This document shows positions 17,096-25,057 of a stretch of 64,000 nucleotides of DNA, in pieces. The translations under genes and the position numbers were made by a program. Positions within the stretch are counted from its first letter, which is position 1. Each line of letters begins with the position of its first letter. Source of the DNA: an uncultured candidate division Zixibacteria bacterium (GTDB lineage: Bacteria > Zixibacteria > MSB-5A5 > GN15 > PGXB01); the NCBI GenBank assembly GCA_937925655.1, contig CALAMC010000066.1, forward strand, positions 12,295 through 76,294, written 5' to 3'. The notes below the pieces were generated by a model. It was given only the letters and a program-made list of their open reading frames with translations. It was not told the DNA's origin and made no database searches.

Positions 17096-17116
17096 TTCAG
17101 CAAAAAAATTGAATGT

Positions 17117-17134
17117 CTTAATGAAATCTTAATA
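17117..17134 (+). promoter_or_regulatory. Pho box upstream of pstS
   Basis: CTTAATGAAATCTTAATA: hexamers TTAATG (17118) and TTAATA (17129) at an 11-base interval, 42 bases ahead of the pstS ATG. The spacing matches the other two Pho boxes. No clear -10 is seen. Confidence 0.6.
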
Positions 17135-17175
17135 AAAGAAACTGAAGTTTGATGGAAAGGATTAAGGAGGAGAAG

Positions 17176-18027
17176 ATGAAAAAGACTTTATTCTTGCTAA
17201 CCGCAACCCTGGTAATAGCCGGATTCGTGATTGCCGGAACCAATATCACCATAAAGGGCTCCGATACACTGATTCGGCTTGGCCAGAGATGGGCCGAAGA
17301 ATATATGAAAATAAACAACGGCGTGGTCATACAGGTCGCGGGCGGCGGCTCGGGAACCGGGATCGCGGCGCTTTTGAACGGCACGACCGATATTTGCGAA
17401 TCCTCGCGCGACATGAAGGAAAAGGAATATTCCCAGGCTAAAGATAAAGGTGTCACGCCCTACAGGGTTTCGGTTGCCCTTGACGGTATTGCCGTGTTCC
17501 TGAATGAAAAAAACAAGGTTCAGGAATTGAGCATTGCCCAATTAAAAGGTATATATACCGGAGCGATCACAAACTGGAAGGAAGTCGGTGGCAACGATGC
17601 CCGAATTATTATCTACGGCCGTGAGAACAACAGCGGCACGTATGTCTATTTCAAAGAAGAAGTTCTGGGCAATGAAGACTACTCGGAATACACCCAGACT
17701 TTGCCCGGAACGGCGGCCGTGGTTAATGCCGTCTCCAAAGACGTCAATGGTATCGGATACGGCGGTATCGCCTGGGCCAAAGGGGTTAAATATGCGGCGA
17801 TCAAGAAGGATGATGCCAGTCCTGCCGTCGTGCCCTCGGTGGAAACGGTATCGGGAGGTTCCTATCCGATTTCGAGAGAATTGTATTGGTTTTTCAATGG
17901 CAAACCGACCGGCCAGTTAAAAGACCTTGTCAACTGGGCATTAAGCGAGGCGGGTCAGAAAATAGCCGAAGAAGTTGATTATATACCCCTTCCCCGGGAA
18001 CGGGCCAACGAAATGACCATTGAGTAA
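17176..18027 (+). CDS. pstS: Phosphate ABC transporter substrate-binding protein
   Basis: 283 residues from the ATG at 17176, with AAGGAGG upstream; an earlier in-frame ATG lacks a site. A cleavable signal peptide ends around FVIAGTN and has no lipobox Cys, so the protein is probably free in the periplasm. Phosphate-binding segments are visible: IKGSDTLIRLG, GGGSGTGIAALLNGTTDI and GRENNSGTYVYFKE, plus GIGYGGIAW. It opens the pstSCAB-phoU operon, has a Pho box in front and a long hairpin behind it, which fits its need for higher expression than the permease genes. Confidence 0.95.
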   Translation: MKKTLFLLTATLVIAGFVIAGTNITIKGSDTLIRLGQRWAEEYMKINNGVVIQVAGGGSGTGIAALLNGTTDICESSRDMKEKEYSQAKDKGVTPYRVSVALDGIAVFLNEKNKVQELSIAQLKGIYTGAITNWKEVGGNDARIIIYGRENNSGTYVYFKEEVLGNEDYSEYTQTLPGTAAVVNAVSKDVNGIGYGGIAWAKGVKYAAIKKDDASPAVVPSVETVSGGSYPISRELYWFFNGKPTGQLKDLVNWALSEAGQKIAEEVDYIPLPRERANEMTIE

Positions 18028-18047
18028 AATTACGCCCTCTTCCCAAT

Positions 18048-18083
18048 AATTCATGGCGGCGGTTTTGACCGCCGTCATGAATT
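18048..18083 (+). promoter_or_regulatory. Long intercistronic hairpin between pstS and pstC
   Basis: A 16-bp stem (AATTCATGGCGGCGGT with ACCGCCGTCATGAATT, one G-U pair) closes on loop TTTG. There is no T run after it, so it is unlikely to stop transcription fully. It more likely protects the pstS message 3' end or causes partial attenuation before pstC. Confidence 0.8.
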
Positions 18084-18095
18084 GCTGAATGCCGT

Positions 18096-19055
18096 ATGAT
18101 TGAATTAGAATTTAAACGGAAATCGAAATTACGAGAATTTCTTGGCGAGAAATTTATTTCCATAAATGCCTATGCCGCCCTCATAGGTATTTTACTTATT
18201 TTCGTTTTTATTTTTAAAGAAGCTCTGCCCATTTTCACCGACGAGGAAATACGCGACGAAGTCACTGTCGAAAGGATGATTTTCAAACAGGAATTCTATG
18301 AGGGCCGTGAACCGAAATTTTCCTGGCAACCCAATTCCGACGTCCCCAAGTATTCGCTCTACCCGCTGTTTCTGGGGACGATAAAGGCGGCCATAATTGC
18401 CATGCTCTTTTCCGTCCCGCTGGGAGTAGGCGCGGCCATTTATTCCTCGCAATTCGCCGGGAAACGTATGAGAGAAATAATCAAGCCGGTCATCGAAATG
18501 CTGGCGGCTATTCCGTCGGTCGTGTTGGGCTTTTTTGCCCTGATGCTATTGGCGACTTTTTTACAGAACGTAATAGGTTTGACATTCCGGTTAAATGCCT
18601 TGAACGCCGGAATTGCTCTCGGCCTGGCCGTCATCCCGATCATATTTACTGTCGCCGAGGATGCCATGACCTCGGTGCCGAAATCCCTGCGCGATGCCGC
18701 GATTGCCCTGGGGGCCAATCCCTGGCAGGTTTCGCTTACTATGGTATTCCCGGCGGCAATGCCGGGGATCGCGGCCGGAGTGGTCCTGGGCTTCGGTCGG
18801 GCGATCGGCGAAACGATGATTGTCCTGATGGCCTCCGGCAATGCCGCCATCGTCTCCGCCAGCTTTGTGGAATCCATCAGGACCTTTTCGGCCACTATCG
18901 CCGCGGAACTGGCCGAAGTCGTCTTCGGCGGGGCTCATTATACCGTGCTTTTCTTTATCGGGTCACTGCTGTTTGTGTTCACTTTCCTGATAAATTTGAG
19001 CGGCGATCTGATTCTTATGAAGCTGAAAGAAAAACTCCAGGGTAAATCAAATTGA
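18096..19055 (+). CDS. pstC: Phosphate ABC transporter permease PstC
   Basis: A 319-residue inner-membrane permease with six predicted membrane segments. The first is near residues 24-44, and a long periplasmic loop (TDEEIRDEVTVERMIF...) precedes the rest. The permease signature lies in SLRDAAIALGANPWQVSLTMVFPAAMPGIAAG, preceding GRAIGETMIVLMASG. It begins 12 bases after the hairpin and has no strong ribosome site, which would keep its level below PstS. Its stop overlaps the TTG start of pstA. Confidence 0.93.
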   Translation: MIELEFKRKSKLREFLGEKFISINAYAALIGILLIFVFIFKEALPIFTDEEIRDEVTVERMIFKQEFYEGREPKFSWQPNSDVPKYSLYPLFLGTIKAAIIAMLFSVPLGVGAAIYSSQFAGKRMREIIKPVIEMLAAIPSVVLGFFALMLLATFLQNVIGLTFRLNALNAGIALGLAVIPIIFTVAEDAMTSVPKSLRDAAIALGANPWQVSLTMVFPAAMPGIAAGVVLGFGRAIGETMIVLMASGNAAIVSASFVESIRTFSATIAAELAEVVFGGAHYTVLFFIGSLLFVFTFLINLSGDLILMKLKEKLQGKSN

Positions 19056-20014
19056 AAATCAGGGAAGAAATAGAAACGGTCGGCTCCAATAAGGTATCAC
19101 GAGTACTGGCCTTTAGTCCCAAATCCAGCGGGATGATCCCCCGCTTTCTGACCTTGATGGCAGTGATTATTATAATTGCCATGCTGGCGATAATCATGGC
19201 CAACATTTTTATCGGCGGGGTTGGTACTTTGAGCTGGGAATTTTTAAGCCGTCCTCCCGAACAGGGTATGGAGGCCGGAGGCGTTTTCCCGGCCATTTTC
19301 GGAACCGTCGCGCTGGTGTTGCTCATGGTAATTGCGGTGTTGCCCGTAGGTGTTCTCACGGCCATTTATCTTCAGGAGTATACCCGACCTGATTCAAAAA
19401 CAACGCGCTTGATTAGAATCGCCATCAATAACCTCGCGGGTGTTCCTTCTATTGTTTTCGGTCTCTTCGGCCTGGGCTTTTTCATAGGATTTGTCGGCGG
19501 CGGAATCGACAAAGTTTTTTCTTCATCGGCGGGACCGGTCTGGGGACAACCGGCCATAATTTGGGCGGCGCTGACCTTGGCGATACTGACTCTTCCGGTT
19601 GTGATTATCTCTACCGAAGAAGCCCTTCGGACAATACCCCGTGAACTGAAGGATGCGAGTTATGCCTTGGGCGGGACCAAATTACAGACAATTCGGAGGA
19701 TCATCCTGCCGCAGGCCCTGCCGGGGATTTTTACGGGCTCTATATTGGCCATCAGTCGCGGAGCGGGTGAGGTCGCTCCGATTATGTTCACCGGCGCGGC
19801 ATATTACCTCCCATATTTACCGCAAAGGCTTAATGACCAGTTCATGGAACTGGGTTATCATATATATATTATGGCGACGCAGTCACCGGACATCGAGGCC
19901 ACAAAACCGATTTTGTTCGGAACGGTGCTGGTCTTATTATTGTTGACTTTTATGCTCAATCTGGTCGCCATTATGATCAGATCCCGAATGAGGAAGAGGC
20001 GCGCTAATGTCTGA
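19052..20014 (+). CDS. pstA: Phosphate ABC transporter permease PstA
   Basis: A 320-residue partner permease of PstC. The start is a TTG at 19052 overlapping the pstC TGA, so translation is probably coupled. Six membrane segments are visible, with VFPAIFGTVALVLLMVIAVLPVGVL, LAGVPSIVFGLFGLGFF, the loop signature PRELKDASYALGGTKLQTI, and SRGAGEVAPIMFTGAAY. The protein ends in a basic tail (RMRKRRANV), which overlaps the pstB start by eight bases. Confidence 0.93.
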   Translation: MKIREEIETVGSNKVSRVLAFSPKSSGMIPRFLTLMAVIIIIAMLAIIMANIFIGGVGTLSWEFLSRPPEQGMEAGGVFPAIFGTVALVLLMVIAVLPVGVLTAIYLQEYTRPDSKTTRLIRIAINNLAGVPSIVFGLFGLGFFIGFVGGGIDKVFSSSAGPVWGQPAIIWAALTLAILTLPVVIISTEEALRTIPRELKDASYALGGTKLQTIRRIILPQALPGIFTGSILAISRGAGEVAPIMFTGAAYYLPYLPQRLNDQFMELGYHIYIMATQSPDIEATKPILFGTVLVLLLLTFMLNLVAIMIRSRMRKRRANV

Positions 20015-20837
20015 GGATATTATTTTGGCAGAAGAAGAAAAAGCAAAAATCAGTCTTCCGGAAAGCGGACCGACCGGGAAAAATCGCCTGAAAATGACCG
20101 TGGAAAAGTTGAATTTCTTTTATGGGAAAAATCAGGTGTTATTCGATATTTCCATGGACATACAAGAACATATGGTGACCGCCCTGATCGGGCCTTCCGG
20201 TTGCGGAAAATCGACTTTCTTAAGAACTCTCAACCGCATGAACGAAACGATTCCCGGTGTCCGTATGGAAGGTACAATCAGGCTTGATGGTACTGATATC
20301 TACAAAGATTTCGACGACCCGTCGGCGGTCCGAACCCGGGTCGGCATGGTCTTTCAGAAGTCGAATCCGTTTCCCAAATCTATATTCGAAAATGTCGCCT
20401 ATGGCCTCCGCGTCAATGGCATCAAAGACAGACGAATTATAACCGAGGTCGTCGAAGATTCCCTCAAGCGGGCTTTTTTATGGGAAGAGGTTAAGGATAA
20501 GCTGGAAAACAATGCCTATATGTTGTCCGGCGGTCAACAGCAGAGATTGTGTATCGCCCGGGCGCTGGCTATACGGCCCGAGATAATTCTTATGGATGAA
20601 CCGGCCTCGGCTCTCGACCCCCTGTCCACCTCCAAAATTGAAGACCTGATCGGTGAATTGAAGAAAAACTATACGATAGTGATCGTGACTCACAATATGC
20701 AGCAGGCCGCCCGGATATCGGACTACACGGCCTTCTTCTATGAGGGAATATTAATCGAATTCGGCCCGACCAGGAAAATATTCACTAAACCGGGCAAGAA
20801 GAAAACCGAAGATTATATTACCGGTCGTTTCGGATAA
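20007..20837 (+). CDS. pstB: Phosphate ABC transporter ATP-binding protein PstB
   Basis: A 276-residue ATPase. Walker A is GPSGCGKST, the Q loop lies near VFQKSNPFPKSIFENVAYG, the ABC signature is LSGGQQQRLCIARAL, and Walker B is IILMDEPASALDP, followed by the switch His in VTHNMQQAARISD. A charged extension of about 30 residues precedes the usual PstB start (MTVEKLNFFYG); an internal ATG there could also be used. It overlaps pstA and precedes phoU by ten bases. Confidence 0.95.
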   Translation: MSEDIILAEEEKAKISLPESGPTGKNRLKMTVEKLNFFYGKNQVLFDISMDIQEHMVTALIGPSGCGKSTFLRTLNRMNETIPGVRMEGTIRLDGTDIYKDFDDPSAVRTRVGMVFQKSNPFPKSIFENVAYGLRVNGIKDRRIITEVVEDSLKRAFLWEEVKDKLENNAYMLSGGQQQRLCIARALAIRPEIILMDEPASALDPLSTSKIEDLIGELKKNYTIVIVTHNMQQAARISDYTAFFYEGILIEFGPTRKIFTKPGKKKTEDYITGRFG

Positions 20838-20847
20838 GGATTGGTTT

Positions 20848-21525
20848 ATGACAAAGCATTATCAAAATGAAATAACGAAACTCAAGAAAGATATTCTTCA
20901 CGTGACGGCCCTTGTGGAAGAAAATCTGCGGACGGCAGTCAAGTCCATTACCGAGCGCAATCCTGTGCTGGCGCAGGATGTTATCAATCGGGATATGGAA
21001 ATTGACAATTACGAAGTTGAGCTTGAGGAAGAAGTTTTGAAACTTCTGGCGTTATATCAGCCGGTGGCCATTGATCTGCGCTTTATAATCGCCGTCATGA
21101 AAATAAACAACGACCTGGAAAGAATCGGTGATTTGGCGGAAAATATCGCCGAACGAGCCATTTCGTTGGCCAAAAAGCCGGATATGGTCGTTCCTTTTGA
21201 CCTCAATGGTCTTCTGGCCAAAGTCATGGGCATGGTAAAAATGAGCGCCGATGCCATGGTTGAAATGGACACGCAAATCGCCCGCGAGGTATGCGAGGCT
21301 GATGATGATATCGATGAAAGCCATCGCCAGACCTATCGGGTCGTTATCGAGGAACTCAAGCGCCAACCGGAAAACGCCAATTATCTAATAGACCTTTTAA
21401 GCGTGTCGCGCAACCTTGAGAGAATTGCCGACCACGCCACCAATATTGCCGAAGACGTTATATATATGGTCGAAGGCGAAATCGTCCGCCACCAGGACAT
21501 TGAAATCCAAAACGGCCTGACATAG
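20848..21525 (+). CDS. phoU: Phosphate signalling protein PhoU
   Basis: PhoU relays the transport state of PstSCAB to PhoR and represses the regulon when phosphate is ample. The 225-residue, all-helical protein has two copies of the three-helix repeat, each with a metal-binding E/DxxxD-type motif: INNDLERIGDLAENIAERA and SRNLERIADHATNIAEDV. Length and gene position at the end of the pst operon are standard. ATG at 20848 follows AAGGATTGG. Confidence 0.95.
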   Translation: MTKHYQNEITKLKKDILHVTALVEENLRTAVKSITERNPVLAQDVINRDMEIDNYEVELEEEVLKLLALYQPVAIDLRFIIAVMKINNDLERIGDLAENIAERAISLAKKPDMVVPFDLNGLLAKVMGMVKMSADAMVEMDTQIAREVCEADDDIDESHRQTYRVVIEELKRQPENANYLIDLLSVSRNLERIADHATNIAEDVIYMVEGEIVRHQDIEIQNGLT

Positions 21526-21601
21526 CCGCCTGACTTAAGAATTAACAAGGACATCGGGCATCAATAGTGGGAGAAATTTTCGGCCGGGCTGAAAATTTAT
21601 G

Positions 21602-21629
21602 TTGCCAGTTTTACAAATTCCGATATATT
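21602..21629 (+). promoter_or_regulatory. Likely promoter of the RRM gene with long leader
   Basis: TTGCCA (21602-21607), 16 bases, TATATT (21624-21629). The predicted start leaves a leader of about 160 bases ahead of the GTG at 21799, a length often seen in cold-inducible RNA-binding genes. A stem-loop AAATTTTC/GAAAATTT (21574-21598), between phoU and this promoter, may end the pst transcript. Confidence 0.4.
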
Positions 21630-21798
21630 TTATACAATGAATTGTGAATTATTTTATTCCGCAGGGTTTTAGTTTGTTCGATATCTTCTTTTAACATATC
21701 CAGGCAAATAACAAATTCTTTCGTTTAAACGTTTATCAGTCAGGTCTCTTTTGAGCTGTCCGAGTACCTGAAAGATAAACAGACTAAAGGAGCGTTTT

Positions 21799-22065
21799 GT
21801 GAACATTTACGTCGGCAATCTGTCTTACAACACTAATGAAGAATCTCTTCGGAGAGTCTTCGAAAGCTATGGCGAAGTCGCCAATGTTAACGTGATCAAA
21901 GATAGAATGACTGGCCAGTCTCGTGGTTTCGCTTTCGTCGAAATGCCGTCCGATGATCAGGCGCAGTCGGCTATCGACGGTCTGAACGGGCATGAGCTTG
22001 ACGGTCGTCAACTGCGCATCAATATCGCGCGCAGAAAAGATGAAGGCCGCGGCCCGCGCGACTGA
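21799..22065 (+). CDS. Single-RRM RNA-binding protein
   Basis: An 88-residue protein made of one RNA recognition motif. RNP2 is IYVGNLSY at residues 3-10 and RNP1 is RGFAFVEM near residue 42-49, both with the aromatic residues that stack on RNA. A short basic tail (ARRKDEGRGPRD) follows, as in bacterial and cyanobacterial Rbp proteins. The start is a GTG with AAAGGAGC upstream. It is monocistronic, with a clear terminator behind it. Its role is probably RNA chaperoning, perhaps in the cold; the latter is inference from the family and the long leader. Confidence 0.92.
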   Translation: MNIYVGNLSYNTNEESLRRVFESYGEVANVNVIKDRMTGQSRGFAFVEMPSDDQAQSAIDGLNGHELDGRQLRINIARRKDEGRGPRD

Positions 22066-22105
22066 TTTCGAATACTGAAAACAAGTTTATTCAGATATTC
22101 CGATG

Positions 22106-22133
22106 AAGGGGTGATTAAACCACCCCTTTTTTT
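22106..22133 (+). terminator. Rho-independent terminator of the RRM gene
   Basis: An 8-bp stem (AAGGGGTG / CACCCCTT) with a 7-base loop, followed by a run of T residues. Confidence 0.92.
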
Positions 22134-22232
22134 GTTATTTTATCCCCTTTGCCCTTTAATAATGAGGTCTTGATTTATGGCTCAAAATCCTGTACATTAA
22201 AAATGGACAGAATTCCAAGGGCGGCCCAATAA

Positions 22233-22721
22233 ATGCGAATACTAAATGAAAAGCTTAAATCGGGGCAAAAGCTACCGCTTTTTAGTCTTGAGGATTTAAA
22301 CGGGGAGGGTTTTTCATCGGGTGACCTGCTGGGCAAAAAAAATATGCTGATCGTTTTCAACCGCGGTTTCATGTGCCCGTTTTGCCGCAAACACATGGCC
22401 CAACTGCGGCGCTACTATGATGATTTTGTCCGGAGCGATACGGAAGTAATCGTCATCGGCCCGGAAAAGAAAAAGGCCTTCAAGAATTACTGGCGCAAGG
22501 AATACCTGCCTTTTGTGGGACTGCCCGATCCGGAGCGCAACGTTCTCGACCGTTTCGGACAGGAAGTCAGCCTGATGAAGCTGGGACGCCTTCCGGCTCA
22601 AACCCTGGTCGATAAACAGAGCATTATAAGGTTTTCATACTATGGACAGTCGATGAAAGACATCCCGCCGGTTGAAACTACTCTGAAAGCGGCCGAAGAA
22701 ATCAACGGCAGAAAAATCTGA
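22233..22721 (+). CDS. Peroxiredoxin-like AhpC/TSA-family protein
   Basis: A 162-residue thioredoxin-fold protein. The active-site loop reads FNRGFMCPFCRKHMAQL, giving a CPFC motif near residues 49-52 after the strand NMLIVFN. The family reduces peroxides or acts as a disulfide reductase; the CXXC form belongs to the AhpC/TSA group often called peroxiredoxin-like. No signal peptide is present, so it is cytoplasmic. It stands alone, convergent with the next gene (six bases between stops). The ribosome site (AAGGGCGG) is weak and distant. Confidence 0.8.
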   Translation: MRILNEKLKSGQKLPLFSLEDLNGEGFSSGDLLGKKNMLIVFNRGFMCPFCRKHMAQLRRYYDDFVRSDTEVIVIGPEKKKAFKNYWRKEYLPFVGLPDPERNVLDRFGQEVSLMKLGRLPAQTLVDKQSIIRFSYYGQSMKDIPPVETTLKAAEEINGRKI

Positions 22722-22726
22722 AATAA

Positions 22727-23347
22727 TTACAGCCACCGGCTGAAAAAATCGAACCCATACCCAAGATACATATAACGAATTATCCGGCCGCCGACGCAGG
22801 CGAAAAACAACAGAAGCACCGGGTAGCGTTTTATACCGCTTGCGAAATACAGGATATCAAACGGTATGGGCGAGGCGGTGCCCAAAAACAGCGCCGCGGT
22901 CACGAACCATTTGGAGCGGCCGGCGACCCAGGGATGGTTCTGTGCTTTGGGGAATTTGGTCCGGATGAATTTGGAGTTGCCGAAATAACGCCCGATATAA
23001 TAAGTTATCACCGAACCGGTGGCCGAGCCCAGCGCCATGACGATGGCCAGATGGACGATGCCATAACCCATGGCCACCCCGATCATGACATACTGCCAGA
23101 TGGGAAGTACCAGTGGGCTGGCCGATATCGCGGTTATCAGATAAAGTATTATATCGACCTGCGTCTGGCCGTAGCGGCCCATGATTTCGACGCCGAAATT
23201 GTTGATATCGTCCTTGAAAATGCCGACGATAATCATCCCCGCAATAATGATACCGGCGGTGATAACCACCGAAACAAGACCGTTGCCGGACTTGCCCGGA
23301 GAATCTGTTATTTCGGGAGCAACAAAATTCTTTTCGGCGTTATGCAA
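22727..23347 (-). CDS. VTT-domain (DedA/SNARE-associated-like) inner-membrane protein
   Basis: A 206-residue membrane protein with about five hydrophobic segments. The VTT core is visible: GYGIVHLAIVMALGSATGSVITYYIGRYFG, and later LFLGTASPIPFDILYFASGIKRYPVLLLFF, with the conserved Gly and Pro-rich re-entrant motifs. DedA-type proteins act in lipid transport or membrane homeostasis. The 30-residue N-terminus is hydrophilic and cytoplasmic. It is divergent from the MORN-like gene and convergent with the peroxiredoxin-like gene. Confidence 0.8.
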   Translation of the reverse strand: MHNAEKNFVAPEITDSPGKSGNGLVSVVITAGIIIAGMIIVGIFKDDINNFGVEIMGRYGQTQVDIILYLITAISASPLVLPIWQYVMIGVAMGYGIVHLAIVMALGSATGSVITYYIGRYFGNSKFIRTKFPKAQNHPWVAGRSKWFVTAALFLGTASPIPFDILYFASGIKRYPVLLLFFACVGGRIIRYMYLGYGFDFFSRWL

Positions 23348-23532
23348 TTGTGGTTCGGGCAGTTTGTCCCTCCGATTGCCGTCAAAAGTTCCGGTAAATT
23401 ATAAAACAATTAAAACCGTGCGGCAATATTTGTTTAACGGACAATTATCAAAAATTAATGGCGCGCCTGATTTCATGGTATAATATTTAACAACAGGCCT
23501 GCTTATAACTATACGGGAGAATCAAAAATAAC

Positions 23533-24237
23533 ATGAAATCAATATTAATTTCAATCATGGCGAGCCTGTTGCTTGCTTCTGCGGCCAAGGCCTGGTGGAA
23601 AACCGATTATGACACGGTGCAAACCGTCTGGCCGAACGGCCACCTTCAGGAATGGTACACGCGCGCCAGTTTCAGCGGCAATGAAAGGGGCTTTGTGAAA
23701 CACGGACAGTACCGCTCGTGGCATGAAAACGGACAGCTCGCCGAAGAGGGCCGCTATGAATGGGGCGCGCAAGACGGCGTCTGGATTATCTGGGCCGAAA
23801 ACGGACAGCGCCTCGCCGAGGCGACCTATCGTAAGGGGGTGTTGCACGGGCGGAGTATAAGCTGGCATGCCGATGATGCCGAGTCCGAAATACTGTATTA
23901 TACCGACGGGAAACTGCATGGTTTATGCACCTGGTTCAAGCCGGGGGAGGACCCCAGCAATCCGGGGCTGAATATGACAGGGCAAAAATTCTATTTGTAC
24001 GGCGAAGAGTGCCTCGATTTTTGTCTGGGTAAAACCTACGGCCCGTGCTGTCCCGAAAGCAGTTTTTATATCCGTCGGCTGGAATTGTGGATCGAAACCA
24101 ATAAGGGATGCACGCAGTTCAATGTTGGCCGGAAAATCGCAGGGAAGAAGCATGGCAAATGGGTGCGGTACAGCTTCGACGGCAGTATTATCGAAGAAAA
24201 TCTGTATCGCAATGATACGCTCGTGACGGTTGACTAG
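23533..24237 (+). CDS. Exported MORN-like repeat protein
   Basis: A 234-residue product with a signal peptide (about 1-20, ending ASAAKA). The body holds several MORN-variant repeats of the form G-x-W-x2-W-x2-N-G-Q-L-x2-E-x2-Y: KHGQYRSWHENGQLAEEGRY, DGVWIIWAENGQRLAEATY, LHGRSISWHADDAESEILYY and KHGKWVRYSFDGSIIEENLY. A Cys-containing insert (ECLDFCLGKTYGPCC) interrupts the last two. Such repeats resemble YwqK-family proteins, but no toxin partner is adjacent. Its function is unknown. Confidence 0.75.
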   Translation: MKSILISIMASLLLASAAKAWWKTDYDTVQTVWPNGHLQEWYTRASFSGNERGFVKHGQYRSWHENGQLAEEGRYEWGAQDGVWIIWAENGQRLAEATYRKGVLHGRSISWHADDAESEILYYTDGKLHGLCTWFKPGEDPSNPGLNMTGQKFYLYGEECLDFCLGKTYGPCCPESSFYIRRLELWIETNKGCTQFNVGRKIAGKKHGKWVRYSFDGSIIEENLYRNDTLVTVD

Positions 24238-24246
24238 GCCGGGGTC

Positions 24247-24266
24247 GCCCATGGCTTGCCATGGGC
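24247..24266. repeat. Perfect inverted repeat just after the MORN-like gene
   Basis: GCCCATGGC-TT-GCCATGGGC forms a 9-bp hairpin with a 2-base spacer, ten bases past the stop. No T run follows. The downstream 200 bases are GC-rich and contain more GCCC/GGGC arms and no coding frame. It looks more like a dispersed palindromic element or a factor-dependent stop site than a standard terminator. Confidence 0.6.
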
Positions 24267-24516
24267 TAGGTTGTTTGGGCACCGCGCGCCGGGGTGGCCC
24301 GCCATTCTGGCCCTGTTGATAAAAGGCATGCATGGCGCAAGAAGCAGGCCGGGTTCCGAATCCCGACGCAGTGGGGATGAGAAACCCGACAACAAGATGT
24401 CTGAAGCGGCGGGGCACCGAAGCTTAAGCCGATAAAACGATTAAATAAATATTATTTGAATAGAATTAAAGAAGATTGAATATTGACGCAATAAACCGCA
24501 CGGAAAGGAGGGAGGT

Positions 24517-24933
24517 ATGGCTGAAGTTCAAACGACTATAGGCAAGCGTACCGGCGAAAAAGCCGGCTGGACAGCCGGCTGGCTGGGCGCATTTATATGG
24601 GTGTCCATTCTCGCCATAGTAATAATTGTTCGGGGGCGCATGATTGACGGGATTTTGGGGCTGGGCTTGTTTGTCATTGCCGTCGGTGCGATTCTATCGC
24701 TTGCACCGTGGCGTCATCCCACGGTGCCATACTGGAGGCTGATGTTGCCGCTGTACCTTGGGTTATTCGTTTCCATCGCCTGGGCGGTATGGAGTTTTTA
24801 TAATCCGTATGAGCCGGGTCTGAAATGGTGGTCATTTTTTTGGATTCTGCCATGTCTTACACCCCTATTTACGATCGGCGGCAGGCGATGGGGAGTTGAG
24901 AATACAAAATTAAAAGATAATAGGGTCTATTAA
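24517..24933 (+). CDS. Small multi-pass membrane protein of unknown function
   Basis: 138 residues with four hydrophobic segments: about 22-40 (WLGAFIWVSILAIVIIV), 45-65 (ILGLGLFVIAVGAILSL), 72-93 (LMLPLYLGLFVSIAWAVW) and 104-122 (WWSFFWILPCLTPLFTI). The N-terminus is hydrophilic and carries a short AGWTAGWLG repeat. An excellent ribosome site (GGAAAGGAGGGAGGT) precedes the ATG at 24517. I do not recognise the family. It is convergent with the chemoreceptor gene. Confidence 0.75.
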   Translation: MAEVQTTIGKRTGEKAGWTAGWLGAFIWVSILAIVIIVRGRMIDGILGLGLFVIAVGAILSLAPWRHPTVPYWRLMLPLYLGLFVSIAWAVWSFYNPYEPGLKWWSFFWILPCLTPLFTIGGRRWGVENTKLKDNRVY

Positions 24934-25000
24934 CGTACAGGGAATTAATAAATTTAAAATCGCGACAAATTAGTGCCGTCCGTGGGCGCAAATATTCCGC

Positions 25001-25028
25001 CCGCGGGGCCGTATGTCGGCTCCCGCGG
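25001..25028. terminator. GC-rich hairpin between convergent genes
   Basis: CCGCGGGGCC pairs with GGCTCCCGCGG around loop GTATGTC, with one bulged T. It sits between the stops at 24933 and 25058. Neither side carries a T run, so it would be an atypical or factor-assisted terminator. Confidence 0.45.
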
Positions 25029-25057
25029 ACGAAAGTATAGAATTCAAGTTCCTGAAA

